This document shows positions 25,377 to 35,361 of a stretch of DNA of 64,000 bases, piece after piece; positions within the stretch are counted from its first letter, which is position 1; every line of letters begins with the position of its first letter. The DNA is taken from NCBI RefSeq assembly GCF_024169515.1, contig NZ_JAMKCQ010000001.1, forward strand, positions 4,216,001 to 4,280,000. Direction: 5' to 3'. The notes under the pieces are model-generated. The model had not been told where the DNA came from. It searched no databases and saw only the letters and a program-made list of their open reading frames with translations. This DNA is from Erwinia aphidicola. Its GTDB lineage: Bacteria; Pseudomonadota; Gammaproteobacteria; Enterobacterales; Enterobacteriaceae. A program made the position numbers and the translations under genes.

Positions 25377-26900
25377 TCAGGCCACCTGGGTGGCAGGTTT
25401 AGCGGTTTTTGGCATCGCCAGACTTAAGGTCAGCGCTTCCGTTGCGTCGTTGTGGTCCAGCTCCCCGGCGATTTCGCCTTCGCGCATCACCAGGATCCGG
25501 TCGGCCAGCCCCATCACTTCCGGCAGATCGCTGGAGGCAAACAGCACCGCAATCCCCTGTTCGGCCAGCGCGTAAATCAGCTGATAGATCTCATTTTTTG
25601 CTCCGACATCAATGCCGCGCGTTGGCTCGTCGAGCAGGATCACTTTCATCTCTTCCGACAGCCAGCGGCCAAGGATGGCCTTCTGCTGATTGCCACCCGA
25701 CAGGTTCATAATCAGCTGGTCAGCCGACGGGGTTTTGATATTCAGCGAGCGAATATGCGCCCCGGCGTTTTTCGCTTCCCAACCTTTGTTGATCAGGCAG
25801 CCGGCGGTAAGGTTGTTGCGCCGGGCGCTGATGTTGATGTTGTCGCGCACCGAATGCACCGGGATGATGCCGTCGGCCTTGCGGTCTTCCGGGCAGAGCA
25901 TGATCCCGGCACGAATGGCCTCAATCGGCTCACGCAGATTGAGCACCTCGCCATCGAGGCGCAGCTCGCCGCTGATTAGACGCGTGGCGCCGAACAGCCC
26001 TTTCATCAGTTCGCTGCGCCCGGCGCCGACCAGGCCGAACAGCCCGACGATCTCCCCGGCTCTTACGCTGAACGACACCGCGCTGCGCACGCCTTTGGCC
26101 TGGACATTGTCGAGCTGCAGGCGCACTGCACCGTGCGCACGCGGGCGGTAGCCGTAGATATCGCCGATTTCACGCCCGACCATCGCCTGCACCAGCAGGT
26201 CGTTGGTGGTGGTTTGCATATCGGTGAAGGTGCGCACGTAGCGGCCATCTTTAAACACGGTGATGGCATCGCTAAGGGCGAAAATCTCCTCCATGCGGTG
26301 CGAGACATACAGCACCACTTTGCCATCGGCGCGCAGCTGGCGGATAACGCGGAACAGCTGGTCGATTTCCCGCGCCGACAGTGAGCTGGTCGGTTCGTCA
26401 AAGGCGATCACTTTGGCGTTGCGCGCCAGCGCTTTGGCAATTTCCACCATCTGCCACTGGCCGAGCGACAGGTATTTCAGCGGCAGATCCGGGTCGATAT
26501 CCATGCCGAGAGTTTTTAGCTGGCGCGCGGCTTCGGCACGCAGCTTCGCCCGGTTAACCAGCCCGCCGCGCTGCGGCAGCTGGCCTAAGAAGATGTTTTC
26601 TGCCACCGACATTTCCGGCACCAGATGCAGTTCCTGATAGATAATCGCTACCCCGGCATTCAGCGCATCGGTGGTGTGCTGGAAGTTAGCCGGCTGGCCT
26701 TGAATGCGGATCTCTCCACTGCTGGCCTGATAGCTGCCGCTGAGGATCTTCAACAGCGTCGATTTGCCCGCGCCGTTCTCGCCCATCAGGGCATGCACTT
26801 CCCCGGCATAGCAGTCAAAACTGATATCCTGCAGCGCTTTTACGCCGGGAAAGGTTTTGCCTATGCCGTGAAAGCTCAGATAAGCGGGTTGCGTGGTCAT
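25377..26900 (-). CDS. araG: L-arabinose ABC transporter ATP-binding protein AraG
   Basis: A 507-residue duplicated ATPase that powers arabinose uptake. The first half has Walker [10 protein letters not shown], signature [15 protein letters not shown] and Walker [12 protein letters not shown]; the second half has a degenerate P-loop GLVGAGRSE, signature [15 protein letters not shown] and [12 protein letters not shown], the usual asymmetry of sugar-type duplicated ATPases. AGGAGACACT precedes ATG 26900. A 173-bp gap holding two palindromic repeats separates it from araF, an arrangement known from other binding-protein operons where repeats protect the upstream message. Confidence 0.95.
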   Translation of the reverse strand: MTTQPAYLSFHGIGKTFPGVKALQDISFDCYAGEVHALMGENGAGKSTLLKILSGSYQASSGEIRIQGQPANFQHTTDALNAGVAIIYQELHLVPEMSVAENIFLGQLPQRGGLVNRAKLRAEAARQLKTLGMDIDPDLPLKYLSLGQWQMVEIAKALARNAKVIAFDEPTSSLSAREIDQLFRVIRQLRADGKVVLYVSHRMEEIFALSDAITVFKDGRYVRTFTDMQTTTNDLLVQAMVGREIGDIYGYRPRAHGAVRLQLDNVQAKGVRSAVSFSVRAGEIVGLFGLVGAGRSELMKGLFGATRLISGELRLDGEVLNLREPIEAIRAGIMLCPEDRKADGIIPVHSVRDNINISARRNNLTAGCLINKGWEAKNAGAHIRSLNIKTPSADQLIMNLSGGNQQKAILGRWLSEEMKVILLDEPTRGIDVGAKNEIYQLIYALAEQGIAVLFASSDLPEVMGLADRILVMREGEIAGELDHNDATEALTLSLAMPKTAKPATQVA

Positions 26901-26934
26901 AGTGTCTCCTCCTGCACGTTGAGCGTTTGCAGCG

Positions 26935-27062
26935 GGCGGACCGAAAAAGAGGGTCCGCCCCTACAGCATTCTGAGCCGCTGAAGCCGAACTTTTGGTTTC
27001 GATCGGCCCGCGGTTCGCCCCATCACCCTGGATGAACCGTAGGGGTCGGGCATGCCCGACCC
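26935..27062. repeat. Two palindromic repeats in the araF-araG gap
   Basis: A GGAAAAA-type hairpin (GCGGGCGGACCGAAAAAGAG, then GGTCCGCCCCTAC, 26933-26964) and a GCATGC-type palindrome (GTAGGGGTCGGGCATGCCCG then ACCC, 27039-27062). They lie inside the operon, so on the transcript they fold between araF and araG. Confidence 0.8.
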
Positions 27063-27073
27063 GGTGTCACTGA

Positions 27074-28057
27074 TTACATCAGCCCTTTCTTCGCCAGTTC
27101 GGCTTTGAAGTTATCGCGGGTAATCAGTACCACGTCGGTCACTTCGGTGAACTTGGCAGGCTCGGTGCCGTTGGTCACCCAGTCATGCAGCATCTTGATA
27201 CTGCGGTAGCCGTGCACGTCCGGGCTTGGCAGCAGAGAGCCGTAGAAGCCGGTCGCGGCACCTTTCGACAGTTCGCTTACCGCATCCACGCCGTTAATCC
27301 CGATGCCAATGACGTCGGCCGCCTTAAAGCCCTGACCTTCGGTGGCGCGCACGCCGCCCAGCACGGTGTTGTCGTTCATACCAACGATCAGCCAGTGCTT
27401 CACCTCCGGATGCTGCACCAGCAGGGAGTTACCGGCATCAAACGCGCCGGGAATATCGTTGGATTTGGTTGGGATCTGATAAATCTGTTTTTCCGGGAAT
27501 CCAGCAGCCTTCAGCGCATCCATCGACCCGCCGGTGCGGCGACGGGCGGTATCCAGCTCGTTGGCGGTGATCGCCATTACCGCAGTCTCTTTCGCATCCC
27601 AGCCGCGTTTCTGCATCTCTTTGTACAGCTCCTGCCCCTGGCGCTCGCCGATTTTGGTTGCGGCCATCATCACCAGCGGCACGCTATCCATCGGTTTACC
27701 TTTGGCGGTGACGAACTGGTCATCAACGGCGATCACCTTCAGGTCATAGCTGCGCGCTTTCGCGACAATGGCGGAGCCCAGTTTTGGGTCCGGCGTACAG
27801 ATAACGAACCCTTTCGCGCCGCTGGCGGCCAGGCTGTCGATGGCGTTCAGGGTTTTCTCACCGTCCGGCACGGCGATTTTAATCACCTCAAAGCCCATCT
27901 CTTTACCGGCCTTATCGGCGAATTTCCATTCAGTCTGGAACCACGGCTCTTCCGGCTGCTTCACCAGAAAACCGAGTTTCATGGTCTCCGCCATAGCGGA
28001 TTGTGACATAACGGCGGCGAGGCCAATCGCGGCCAGCGCTTGAGTGAATTTGTGCAT
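27074..28057 (-). CDS. araF: L-arabinose-binding periplasmic protein AraF
   Basis: The 327-residue high-affinity arabinose receptor (E. coli 329). The signal peptide MHKFTQALAAIGLAAVMSQS ends at AMA (residues 21-23); the mature part starts ETMKLGFLVKQPEEPWFQTE, as in E. coli ABP. Ligand-contact segments IAVDDQFVTAKG, MAITANELDTARRRTGGSMD and GMNDNTVLGGVRATEGQ are retained. It is the first gene of araFGHC and is divergent from araBA across a 372-bp control region with a CRP site. Confidence 0.96.
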   Translation of the reverse strand: MHKFTQALAAIGLAAVMSQSAMAETMKLGFLVKQPEEPWFQTEWKFADKAGKEMGFEVIKIAVPDGEKTLNAIDSLAASGAKGFVICTPDPKLGSAIVAKARSYDLKVIAVDDQFVTAKGKPMDSVPLVMMAATKIGERQGQELYKEMQKRGWDAKETAVMAITANELDTARRRTGGSMDALKAAGFPEKQIYQIPTKSNDIPGAFDAGNSLLVQHPEVKHWLIVGMNDNTVLGGVRATEGQGFKAADVIGIGINGVDAVSELSKGAATGFYGSLLPSPDVHGYRSIKMLHDWVTNGTEPAKFTEVTDVVLITRDNFKAELAKKGLM

Positions 28058-28429
28058 GAGGCTCTCCGGCTCAGTGCCCGCTTTACGCGGGTTTGTGTAA
28101 ACGGTAACAATCGGATGTTCATAAATTTAAAAGCTGCTATTCAATACCTTACCTGAGCACTGACGGCGTAACAGTGACGGTAGTGCGCTAGTTTTACCCG
28201 CATGCAAGGGAAAATTTGTAGAGCGCTATCACACCCTGAAATTACAGTCGTTTTGTCCATCTATTCAGCCAGTTTAACCGTCACGCAACATTTGAAGCCC
28301 ATCACATAACCCCCGCTGATGGCAGAAAAGTGCATATTTGCAGCCAGCCGCACCTAACGTGATTGCCGCGAGCTTTCCAGGATAGAGGGACATGAAAAAA
28401 GCCTGTTCTGAAAATAACGGAGAACAACT
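28058..28429. promoter_or_regulatory. Divergent araF/araB control region
   Basis: No ORF of substance. The clearest site is the CRP box at 28291-28306. CAGTCGTTTTGTCCATCTA (28245-28263) resembles an AraC half-site of the araI1 form (TAGC-N6-TCCATA), and GTGCATATTTGCAGCC (28330-28345) is a weaker candidate. ATCACACC near 28228 could be half of a second CRP site. Coordinated control of transporter and catabolic genes from one region is the likely purpose. Confidence 0.55.
28291..28306. promoter_or_regulatory. CRP-binding site candidate between araF and araB
   Basis: TTTGA-AGCCCA-TCACA matches TGTGA-N6-TCACA at 9 of 10 core positions and is flanked by ACA and TAAC. It sits 124 bp before araB and 234 bp before araF. 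Confidence 0.6.
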
Positions 28430-30118
28430 ATGCATAAGGGTGCGATTACCCTCGGTCTGGATTTTGGCAGCGATTCGGTGCGGGCACTGGCAGTGGAGTG
28501 CGCCAGCGGACGCGAGCTGTTTAAGCAGGTCGTGGCCTACCCACGCTGGAAGGCCGGGCACTACTGTATGCCGGCGCACAACCAGTTCCGCCATCACCCA
28601 CAGGACTATATTGACGCGCTGGAGCAGGCTATACGTGACGTTGTCACGCAGATGACGCCCGAGCAGCGCCAGAGTGTGGTGGGCATCGGCGTCGATTCTA
28701 CCGGCTCCACCCCTGCGCCAATCGATCGCCAAGGCCGGGTGCTGGCGCTGCGCCCGGAGTTTGCTGATAACCCTAACGCAATGTTCGTGCTGTGGAAGGA
28801 CCACACCGCCATTGAAGAGGCCGAGGCGATTACCCGGCTGTGCCACAGCGGCGAATATCAGGACTATTCACGCTTTATCGGCGGCATTTACTCCTCTGAA
28901 TGGTTCTGGGCCAAAATCCTGCACGTCAGCCGCAGCGATGCGGCAGTGCGTGAGGCGGCAGTCTCCTGGGTGGAGCTGTGCGACTGGGTACCGGCGCTGC
29001 TGAGCGGCACCACTGCCCCGGCAGAGCTGAAGCGCGGGCGCTGCGCCGCCGGGCATAAATCGCTGTGGCACCCGCTATGGCAGGGTTTACCGGACGCGCA
29101 GTTTCTTAACGCGCTCGACCCGCTGCTGACCCGCGACCTCGATCACCCGCTGTTTCACGATACCTTCACTGCCGAGCTCCCCGTGGGCGTGCTGAGCGCA
29201 GAATGGGCCGAACGGCTCGGCCTGCCTGGCAGTGTCACTATTTCCGGCGGTGCGTTTGACTGCCATATGGGCGCGGTTGGGGCCGGGGCACAGCCCTACA
29301 CGCTGGTGAAAGTGATCGGTACCTCGACCTGCGACATCCTGATCGCCGATGCTGAGCGCGTCGCCGACCGGGCAATCAAAGGTATCTGCGGCCAGGTCGA
29401 CGGCAGCGTGATGCCGGGAATGATCGGGCTGGAGGCCGGGCAGTCGGCGTTTGGCGATATGTATGCCTGGTTCAGCCGCCTGTTGAGCTGGCCGCTGGTG
29501 CAGGCCGCTCAGCAACAGCCTGAACTCAGACCGCAGCTGGAAGCGATGCAAAACGATCTGCTGCAGCAGCTCACCGCGGCCTGGGCCGCCGACCCGCAGC
29601 TTGACCATCTGCCGGTGGTGCTTGACTGGTTTAACGGCCGCCGCACGCCGTTCGCCAACCAGCGCCTGAAAGGGGTGATTACCGACCTGAATCTCGGCAC
29701 CGATGCGCCCACGCTGTTCGGCGGTTTTATCGCCGCCACCGCCTTTGGCGCCCGCGCCATTATGGAGTGCTTTGAACAGCAGGATATCCCGGTGCAGCAG
29801 GTGCTGGCACTGGGCGGCATTGCGCGCAAATCGCCGGTCATCATGCAGGTGTGCTGCGATGTGATGAACCGCCCGCTGGATATCGTCGCCTCCGACGAGT
29901 GCTGTGCGCTCGGCGCGGCGATTTTTGCCGCCGTCGCCGCCGGCGTTTATCCCGACATTCCGAGCGCGCAGGCCCAGATGGCCAGCCCGCTGGCGCAGAC
30001 CCTGCAGCCCGATCCGCAGCGCGTGGCCCGTTTCCAGCAGCTTTATCAGCGTTACCTTCAGTGGTGTGAATGCGCTGAGCCGCAGTTTGCCCCATCAACC
30101 TCTTCGTCAGCTAGTTAA
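28430..30118 (+). CDS. araB: L-ribulokinase
   Basis: Phosphorylates L-ribulose with ATP in the arabinose pathway. A 562-residue FGGY-family kinase (E. coli 566). The N-terminal ATPase motif [19 protein letters not shown], the substrate region [13 protein letters not shown], and C-terminal [20 protein letters not shown] and [16 protein letters not shown] (adenosine-binding glycines) are clear. Start ATG 28430 follows ACGGAGAA. araA follows after 11 bp. No araD follows, unlike E. coli araBAD. Confidence 0.95.
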   Translation: MHKGAITLGLDFGSDSVRALAVECASGRELFKQVVAYPRWKAGHYCMPAHNQFRHHPQDYIDALEQAIRDVVTQMTPEQRQSVVGIGVDSTGSTPAPIDRQGRVLALRPEFADNPNAMFVLWKDHTAIEEAEAITRLCHSGEYQDYSRFIGGIYSSEWFWAKILHVSRSDAAVREAAVSWVELCDWVPALLSGTTAPAELKRGRCAAGHKSLWHPLWQGLPDAQFLNALDPLLTRDLDHPLFHDTFTAELPVGVLSAEWAERLGLPGSVTISGGAFDCHMGAVGAGAQPYTLVKVIGTSTCDILIADAERVADRAIKGICGQVDGSVMPGMIGLEAGQSAFGDMYAWFSRLLSWPLVQAAQQQPELRPQLEAMQNDLLQQLTAAWAADPQLDHLPVVLDWFNGRRTPFANQRLKGVITDLNLGTDAPTLFGGFIAATAFGARAIMECFEQQDIPVQQVLALGGIARKSPVIMQVCCDVMNRPLDIVASDECCALGAAIFAAVAAGVYPDIPSAQAQMASPLAQTLQPDPQRVARFQQLYQRYLQWCECAEPQFAPSTSSSAS

Positions 30119-30129
30119 GGAACCGTTTT

Positions 30130-31635
30130 ATGACACAGTTAAACGCCCAGAGCGTATGGTTTGTGATTGGTACGCAGCATCTGTACGGTGCGGAAACCCT
30201 GCGCCAGGTGGAGCAGCACGGCCAGCAGGTGGTCGAGGGCCTGAATCGTGCCGGGATTCTGCCCTTTACACTCCAGCTCAAGCCGCTGGTAAAAACCCCC
30301 GATGAAGCGCTGGCCCTGTGCCGCGAGGCCAATCACGATCTTGGCTGCTTAGGGATCGTTACCTGGCTGCACACCTTCTCCCCGGCCAAGATGTGGATTG
30401 GCGGGCTGAGCGTGCTGAACAAGCCACTGCTGCAGCTGCATACCCAGTTCAACGCGGAAATCCCGTGGGACAGCATGGATATGGACTTTATGAACCTGAA
30501 CCAGACCGCGCACGGCGGCCGCGAGTTCGGTTTTATCGGCGCGCGCATGCGCCTGCCGCATCAGGTGGTGACCGGCCACTGGCAGGATCGAACCACCCAG
30601 CAGCGTATCGGCCAGTGGATGCGCGGTGCCGCCGCGCTGCAGGCCAGCCAGCAGCTGAAGGTGGCGCGCTTTGGCGACAATATGCGCGAAGTGGCGGTGA
30701 CCGAGGGTGATAAAGTCGCGGCGCAGATCCAGTTTGGCTACGCGGTGAATGGCTGGGGCGTTGGCGATTTGGTCGAGGTGATCAACCAGGTGAGCGATGG
30801 CGACGTCAGCACGCTGATTGACGAATACGAGAGCCAGTATGAATTTTCCGCTGCGGCGGCGATCGGCGGCGATAAGCGGCAGAACGTGCTTGATGCGGCG
30901 CGGATAGAGCTGGGGATTAAACGCTTCCTTGATGCCGAGGGCTGCCGCGCCTTCACCACTAACTTCCAGACGCTGCACGGCATGACGCAGCTGCCGGGGC
31001 TGGCGGTGCAGCGCCTGATGCAGCAGGGCTACGGCTTCGCCGGAGAAGGCGACTGGAAAACCGCCGCCCTGCTGCACATCTTCAAAGTCATGGCGGGCAG
31101 CCAGCCGGGCGGGACGTCCTTTATGGAGGATTACACCTACCACTTCGCGCCGGGTAACGACCTGGTGCTCGGTTCACATATGCTGGAAGTGTGCCCGACC
31201 ATCGCGCATGAAGCTAAACCGCTGCTCGACGTGCAGCCGCTGGGCATCGGCGGCAAGGCTGACCCGGCGCGCCTGATCTTCTCGGCACCTGCCGGGCGTG
31301 CGGTAAATGCCAGCGTGATTGATATGGGCGACCGCTTCCGCCTGCTGGTCAACGTGGTGGATACCATTGAACAGCCGCAGGCGCTGCCTAAGCTGCCGGT
31401 GGCGCGTGCGCTGTGGCGTGCGCAGCCGTCGCTGGCTACCGCGTCAGAGGCGTGGATCCTCGGCGGCGGCGCGCACCACACGGTGTTCAGCCAGGCGCTG
31501 ACGGTGGAGGATATGCGCCTGTATGCCGAGCTGAATGGCATCGAGGCGCTGGTGATTGACGAAGAGACCACGCTGCACGGCTTCCGCGATGCACTGCGCT
31601 GGAACGAGGCGTATTACCGTCTGAATCAGCGGTAA
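30130..31635 (+). CDS. araA: L-arabinose isomerase
   Basis: Converts L-arabinose to L-ribulose with a Mn2+ cofactor. 501 residues (E. coli 500), beginning with [20 protein letters not shown]. Metal-binding and catalytic segments of the family are present: [43 protein letters not shown] and [13 protein letters not shown]. It is the last gene of the short araBA unit and is followed by a terminator and then by palindromic repeats. Product L-ribulose-5-phosphate would need an epimerase encoded elsewhere. Confidence 0.96.
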   Translation: MTQLNAQSVWFVIGTQHLYGAETLRQVEQHGQQVVEGLNRAGILPFTLQLKPLVKTPDEALALCREANHDLGCLGIVTWLHTFSPAKMWIGGLSVLNKPLLQLHTQFNAEIPWDSMDMDFMNLNQTAHGGREFGFIGARMRLPHQVVTGHWQDRTTQQRIGQWMRGAAALQASQQLKVARFGDNMREVAVTEGDKVAAQIQFGYAVNGWGVGDLVEVINQVSDGDVSTLIDEYESQYEFSAAAAIGGDKRQNVLDAARIELGIKRFLDAEGCRAFTTNFQTLHGMTQLPGLAVQRLMQQGYGFAGEGDWKTAALLHIFKVMAGSQPGGTSFMEDYTYHFAPGNDLVLGSHMLEVCPTIAHEAKPLLDVQPLGIGGKADPARLIFSAPAGRAVNASVIDMGDRFRLLVNVVDTIEQPQALPKLPVARALWRAQPSLATASEAWILGGGAHHTVFSQALTVEDMRLYAELNGIEALVIDEETTLHGFRDALRWNEAYYRLNQR

Positions 31636-31655
31636 TCCTGCAGGCAGGAAACAAC

Positions 31656-31690
31656 AAGGGCGGCCCCATAAACAGGTCCGCCCTTTTATT
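31656..31690 (+). terminator. Terminator after araA
   Basis: AAGGGCGG (31656-31663) pairs with CCGCCCTT (31678-31685) around a 14-base loop, followed by the T-rich TTATTTT. Confidence 0.7.
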
Positions 31691-31699
31691 TTGCACCTT

Positions 31700-31826
31700 C
31701 CGGCTGACCGGAAAAGAGGGTCAGCCGCTACAGGGTCCGGGTAGGTCAGCCGCTACAATGTCCGGGTGGGTCAGCCGCTACAGGGTCTGTAGGGGTCGAC
31801 CCTCTTTTTCGGTCGACCCTTTTTTT
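31700..31826. repeat. Hairpin repeats and repeat-derived terminator between araA and yjfF
   Basis: One GGCTGACCGGAAAAGAGGGT hairpin ending CAGCCGCTAC (31702-31731), two half-copies GGGTAGGTCAGCCGCTAC and GGGTGGGTCAGCCGCTAC, and a closing GGGTCGACC-CTCTTTTTC-GGTCGACCC-TTTTTTT (31793-31826) that has the form of a rho-independent terminator on the plus strand. They lie between convergent araA and yjfF. Confidence 0.85.
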
Positions 31827-31827
31827 C

Positions 31828-32814
31828 TCACGATATCAACCGCTTCACTGGCGCATTCTGCTGGCGATCCCACATCACGGTCAGCAGGCGTTGCAGGGCA
31901 ATAAAGGCGAACAGCAGGACGCCGATGGCGATCTTGGTCCACCACGAGCTGAGCGTACCGTCGAAGTTAATCCATGTCTGGATCAGCCCCTGAATCAGCA
32001 CGCCGAACAGCGTCCCCAGCACGGTGCCAACGCCGCCGGAGAGCAGCGTGCCGCCAATCACCACCGAGGCAATGGCATCCAGCTCCACGCCCATCCCCGC
32101 CAGCGCATAGCCCGCCGAGGTGTAGATTGAAAAGACGATGCCCGCCAGCGTCGCCAGGCCGGATGAGAGCATATAAATGCGTACCGTGGTGCTGCGCGTC
32201 GAAATGCCCATCAGCTGCGCCGAGGTGGCGTTGCCGCCAATGGCATACACCTGATTACCGAAGCGGCTGCGGTGCGCCAGCAGGATGCCAAAGGCCACCA
32301 CCACCAGCATGATCACCGCCAGCAGGCTGAGCCGCCCGCCGCCGGGAATTTTCCACGCCATCGACGACAGCGTGGCATACAGCGGATGGTCGATCGGCAG
32401 CGAGCTTTCCGCCACCAGATAGCTGCTGCCGCGCAGGAAGAACATCCCCGCCAGGGTGATAATAAACGCCGGGATTTTCAGCGCGTCGATCAGCCAGCCC
32501 ATAAAAGCGCCAAACGCCGAGCCCATCACCATCACCAGCGCAAACGCCAGCCACGGATCGAGGTGGAAATCACCAATCGCGCGGGCGAGAAACACCCCGG
32601 TAAAGGCGATCACCGCGCCGACCGACAGATCGATACCGCCGGAGAGGATCACAAAAGTCATCCCAACCGCAATAATGCCGAGGAAGGCGTTATCGGTAAG
32701 GATATTGGCGATTACCCGCGTTGAGGCGAAGCCGGGAAACTGACTGAGGCAGAACAGGTAGCCCGCTACAAATACCAGCAGGGTAATCATTAACGGCAGA
32801 TGACGTTTAATCAC
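31828..32814 (-). CDS. yjfF: Galactofuranose ABC transporter permease YjfF
   Basis: A 328-residue inner-membrane permease of the ribose/galactose group, last gene of the ytfQRT-yjfF operon. Family segments are FVILSGGIDLSVGAVIAFTG, YAIGGNATSAQLMGISTR and GTLLSGGVGTVLGTLFGV, with about eight to ten spans. It overlaps the end of ytfT by 8 bp. In E. coli this system imports the furanose form of galactose. Its operon stands between ara genes and cnu here, whereas in E. coli it is far away near ppa, so it has moved. Confidence 0.93.
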   Translation of the reverse strand: MIKRHLPLMITLLVFVAGYLFCLSQFPGFASTRVIANILTDNAFLGIIAVGMTFVILSGGIDLSVGAVIAFTGVFLARAIGDFHLDPWLAFALVMVMGSAFGAFMGWLIDALKIPAFIITLAGMFFLRGSSYLVAESSLPIDHPLYATLSSMAWKIPGGGRLSLLAVIMLVVVAFGILLAHRSRFGNQVYAIGGNATSAQLMGISTRSTTVRIYMLSSGLATLAGIVFSIYTSAGYALAGMGVELDAIASVVIGGTLLSGGVGTVLGTLFGVLIQGLIQTWINFDGTLSSWWTKIAIGVLLFAFIALQRLLTVMWDRQQNAPVKRLIS

Positions 32815-33826
32815 GGCGGCGCCCTCGTTTAAACAGTTGAATAAAGCGCGGCGACTGCAGCAGCAGCACCACCATCACCACCACCGCTTTGACCACCTGG
32901 TTCAGCTCCGGCGGGAAGCCGGAGAGCAAAATCCCGGTGTTCATCGCCTGTATAATCAGCGCGCCAATCAGCGACAGCAGCAGATTAAAGCGGCCGCCCA
33001 TCAGCGACGCCCCGCCAATCACCACCGCCAGAATCGCATCCAGCTCCAGCCACAGCCCGGCGTTGTTGGCATCGGCACCGCGAATATCCGCCGCGACGAT
33101 CAGCCCGGCCACTGCCGCGCACAGGCCGCTCAGCAGATAGGTACTCATCACGACCAGCCAGCCGTTCACCCCGGCATTGCGCGCGGCGCGCAGGTTGATG
33201 CCGACGGCCTCGATAAACATCCCCAGCGCGGTTTTGCGCGTCAGCAGCCAGACCAGCAGCGCCAGCGCCAGGGTGATCCACATCGGCACCGGAAACAGCA
33301 GCAGCGTGCCGCTGCCAAGCTGCGCCAGCGAGTCGCTGTTAAAAGTGACTATCTGCCCCTGGGTGATCAGCTGCGCGATGCCGCGCCCCGCCACCATCAG
33401 GATCAGCGTGGCGACAAACGGCTGGATCTTCAGCAGCGCCACCAGCACGCCGTTCCACAGGCCGCACAGCAGGCCGCTGCCCAGCGTCACCAGAATAATC
33501 ACCGGCAGGCTGTGCCCGGCCACGGTCAGCGTCGCCGCCGTGGCTCCGGCTATCGCCATCACCGCCCCGACCGACAGATCTATCCCGCCGGTGGCGATCA
33601 CCAGCGTCATCCCTATCGCCAGAATCGCCACCGGCGCAGCGCGGTTAAGGATATCTATCGGGCTGCCGAACAGCCGACCATCCTGCACGTGAATAGCAAA
33701 GAAGTTATTGGCCACCAGGCTGTCGATCAGCAGCACCAGCAGCAGCGCGCCAATCTGCGGCAGGCCCGGCGGCAGTTTACGTTTCAGCATCGGCGGTTTC
33801 CCCGTCAATAAGTGGGAATCAGGCAT
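32807..33826 (-). CDS. ytfT: Galactofuranose ABC transporter permease YtfT
   Basis: The 339-residue partner permease of YjfF (E. coli 341). It shows GALLLVLLIDSLVANNFF, DGRLFGSPIDILNRAAPVAI, IGMTLVIATGGIDLSVGAVM and DIRGADANNAGLWLELDAIL as in E. coli YtfT. Start 33826 is chosen because a GGGGAG ribosome-binding site precedes it and the N-terminus then fits the family; the longer in-frame TTG start at 33869-33867 lies within ytfR. It overlaps the ytfR stop by 8 bp, so coupled translation is likely. Confidence 0.93.
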   Translation of the reverse strand: MPDSHLLTGKPPMLKRKLPPGLPQIGALLLVLLIDSLVANNFFAIHVQDGRLFGSPIDILNRAAPVAILAIGMTLVIATGGIDLSVGAVMAIAGATAATLTVAGHSLPVIILVTLGSGLLCGLWNGVLVALLKIQPFVATLILMVAGRGIAQLITQGQIVTFNSDSLAQLGSGTLLLFPVPMWITLALALLVWLLTRKTALGMFIEAVGINLRAARNAGVNGWLVVMSTYLLSGLCAAVAGLIVAADIRGADANNAGLWLELDAILAVVIGGASLMGGRFNLLLSLIGALIIQAMNTGILLSGFPPELNQVVKAVVVMVVLLLQSPRFIQLFKRGRRRD

Positions 33827-35342
33827 GTTGCTCCCCTCCCGCCGCAATGGCGTTAACAATGGAGGCAACGGAGAGCTGCTCCAGCGGAATCTCCGCCACC
33901 TGCTGGCGATCGCGCAGGATCAGCACGCGGTCGGCGTAGCCCACCAGCTCTTCCAGCTCGGAGGAGATCACCAGCAGCGCCAGGCCGTCGGCACACAGGG
34001 TCTCAATCAGGCGGATGATTTCGGCGTGGGCGCCAACATCAATGCCGCGCGTCGGTTCATCAAGGATCAGAAACTGCGGTTTGGTCACCAGCCAGCGCGA
34101 CAGCAGTACTTTCTGCTGATTGCCGCCGGAGAGCAGCTCAACCGGCTGATCGGCGTCCGGAGTGCGAATGCCAAGGCTCTTGATATAGCGGTCGGCCACC
34201 TGCTGCTGTTCGCGGCGTGGGATGGGCCGCAGCCAGCCGCGCTGCGCCTGCAGAGCCAGAATGATATTTTCCCGCACCGAAGCGGCACCGATAATACCGT
34301 CGGTTTTGCGGTCTTCCGGGCAGAAGCCCATGCCGAGGCGAGACGCCTGCGCCGGGGAGCGAATGGTTTTGGCTTTACCCTTGATAAAGGCGCTGCCGCT
34401 GTCGGCACGCTTAATGCCGAACAGCAGCTCGGCGGTTTCGGTACGCCCGGAACCCAGCAGGCCAGCCAGCCCGACCGCTTCGCCCGGTCGCACGCTCAGG
34501 CTGAACGGCTCGATGGTGCCTTTCTTGCCGTAATTTTTAAATTCCACCACCGGCTGATTGCTTTTCAGCGTGCTGCCCGCGCGCTGCAGCGCGGTTTCCA
34601 GCAGCTCACGGCCGAGCATCAGTTTGATCAGCTCAATCTGCGGCAGGGAATGGGTATCGCGCGTGGCAATAAACTGCCCGTTGCGCAGCACCGTAATACG
34701 GTCGGTGACGCGGTAAACCTGGTCGAGAAAGTGGGTGACAAACACCAGGCTCATCCCCTTTGCCTTCAGCTGTCTCATCAGCGTGAACAGCATCTCGACT
34801 TCGCTGGCGTCCAGGCTGGCGGTGGGTTCATCGAGGATCAGCACCTGAGCGGAGAGATCCACGGCGCGGCAGATAGCAATGATCTGCTGCATTGCCACCG
34901 AGTACTGGCCCAGCGGGCGGGTGACATCCAGCTCGAAGCCGTAGTCGTTAAGTAATTTCACCGCGCGCTGGTTTAGCGTTTTACGGTCTATCAGGCCAAA
35001 ACGTTTCGGTTCACGCCCGATAAACAGATTATCGGCAACCGACATATTCGGCAGCAGGTTCACTTCCTGATACACCGTGCCGATGCCCAGCTGCTGTGCC
35101 TCGGCGGTATTGCGCGGATTGATCGGGTTGCCGGAGAGGGTAATGGTGCCAGCATCGCGCTGATAAACGCCGGTCAACACTTTAATCAGGGTCGATTTCC
35201 CGGCCCCGTTTTCCCCCAGCAGCGCCATGATTTCACCGGGACGCAGGTCGAAAGAGACATTATCCAGCGCCCGCACGCCGGGAAAGGACTTACTGACGCC
35301 GCTAATGGCAAGCAGCGGCGGTGGAGAGGAGTCGATGGTCAT
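33819..35342 (-). CDS. ytfR: Galactofuranose ABC transporter ATP-binding protein YtfR
   Basis: A 507-residue duplicated ABC ATPase. The first module has [27 protein letters not shown] and VLILDEPTASLD; the second has the degenerate P-loop GLLGSGRTE, then [18 protein letters not shown] and [12 protein letters not shown]. It follows ytfQ after 50 bp; that gap contains a terminator, so ytfR and the permeases probably receive only a part of the ytfQ transcripts. Confidence 0.94.
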   Translation of the reverse strand: MTIDSSPPPLLAISGVSKSFPGVRALDNVSFDLRPGEIMALLGENGAGKSTLIKVLTGVYQRDAGTITLSGNPINPRNTAEAQQLGIGTVYQEVNLLPNMSVADNLFIGREPKRFGLIDRKTLNQRAVKLLNDYGFELDVTRPLGQYSVAMQQIIAICRAVDLSAQVLILDEPTASLDASEVEMLFTLMRQLKAKGMSLVFVTHFLDQVYRVTDRITVLRNGQFIATRDTHSLPQIELIKLMLGRELLETALQRAGSTLKSNQPVVEFKNYGKKGTIEPFSLSVRPGEAVGLAGLLGSGRTETAELLFGIKRADSGSAFIKGKAKTIRSPAQASRLGMGFCPEDRKTDGIIGAASVRENIILALQAQRGWLRPIPRREQQQVADRYIKSLGIRTPDADQPVELLSGGNQQKVLLSRWLVTKPQFLILDEPTRGIDVGAHAEIIRLIETLCADGLALLVISSELEELVGYADRVLILRDRQQVAEIPLEQLSVASIVNAIAAGGEQHA

Positions 35343-35361
35343 ACGCGTGCCTCACGCCATG

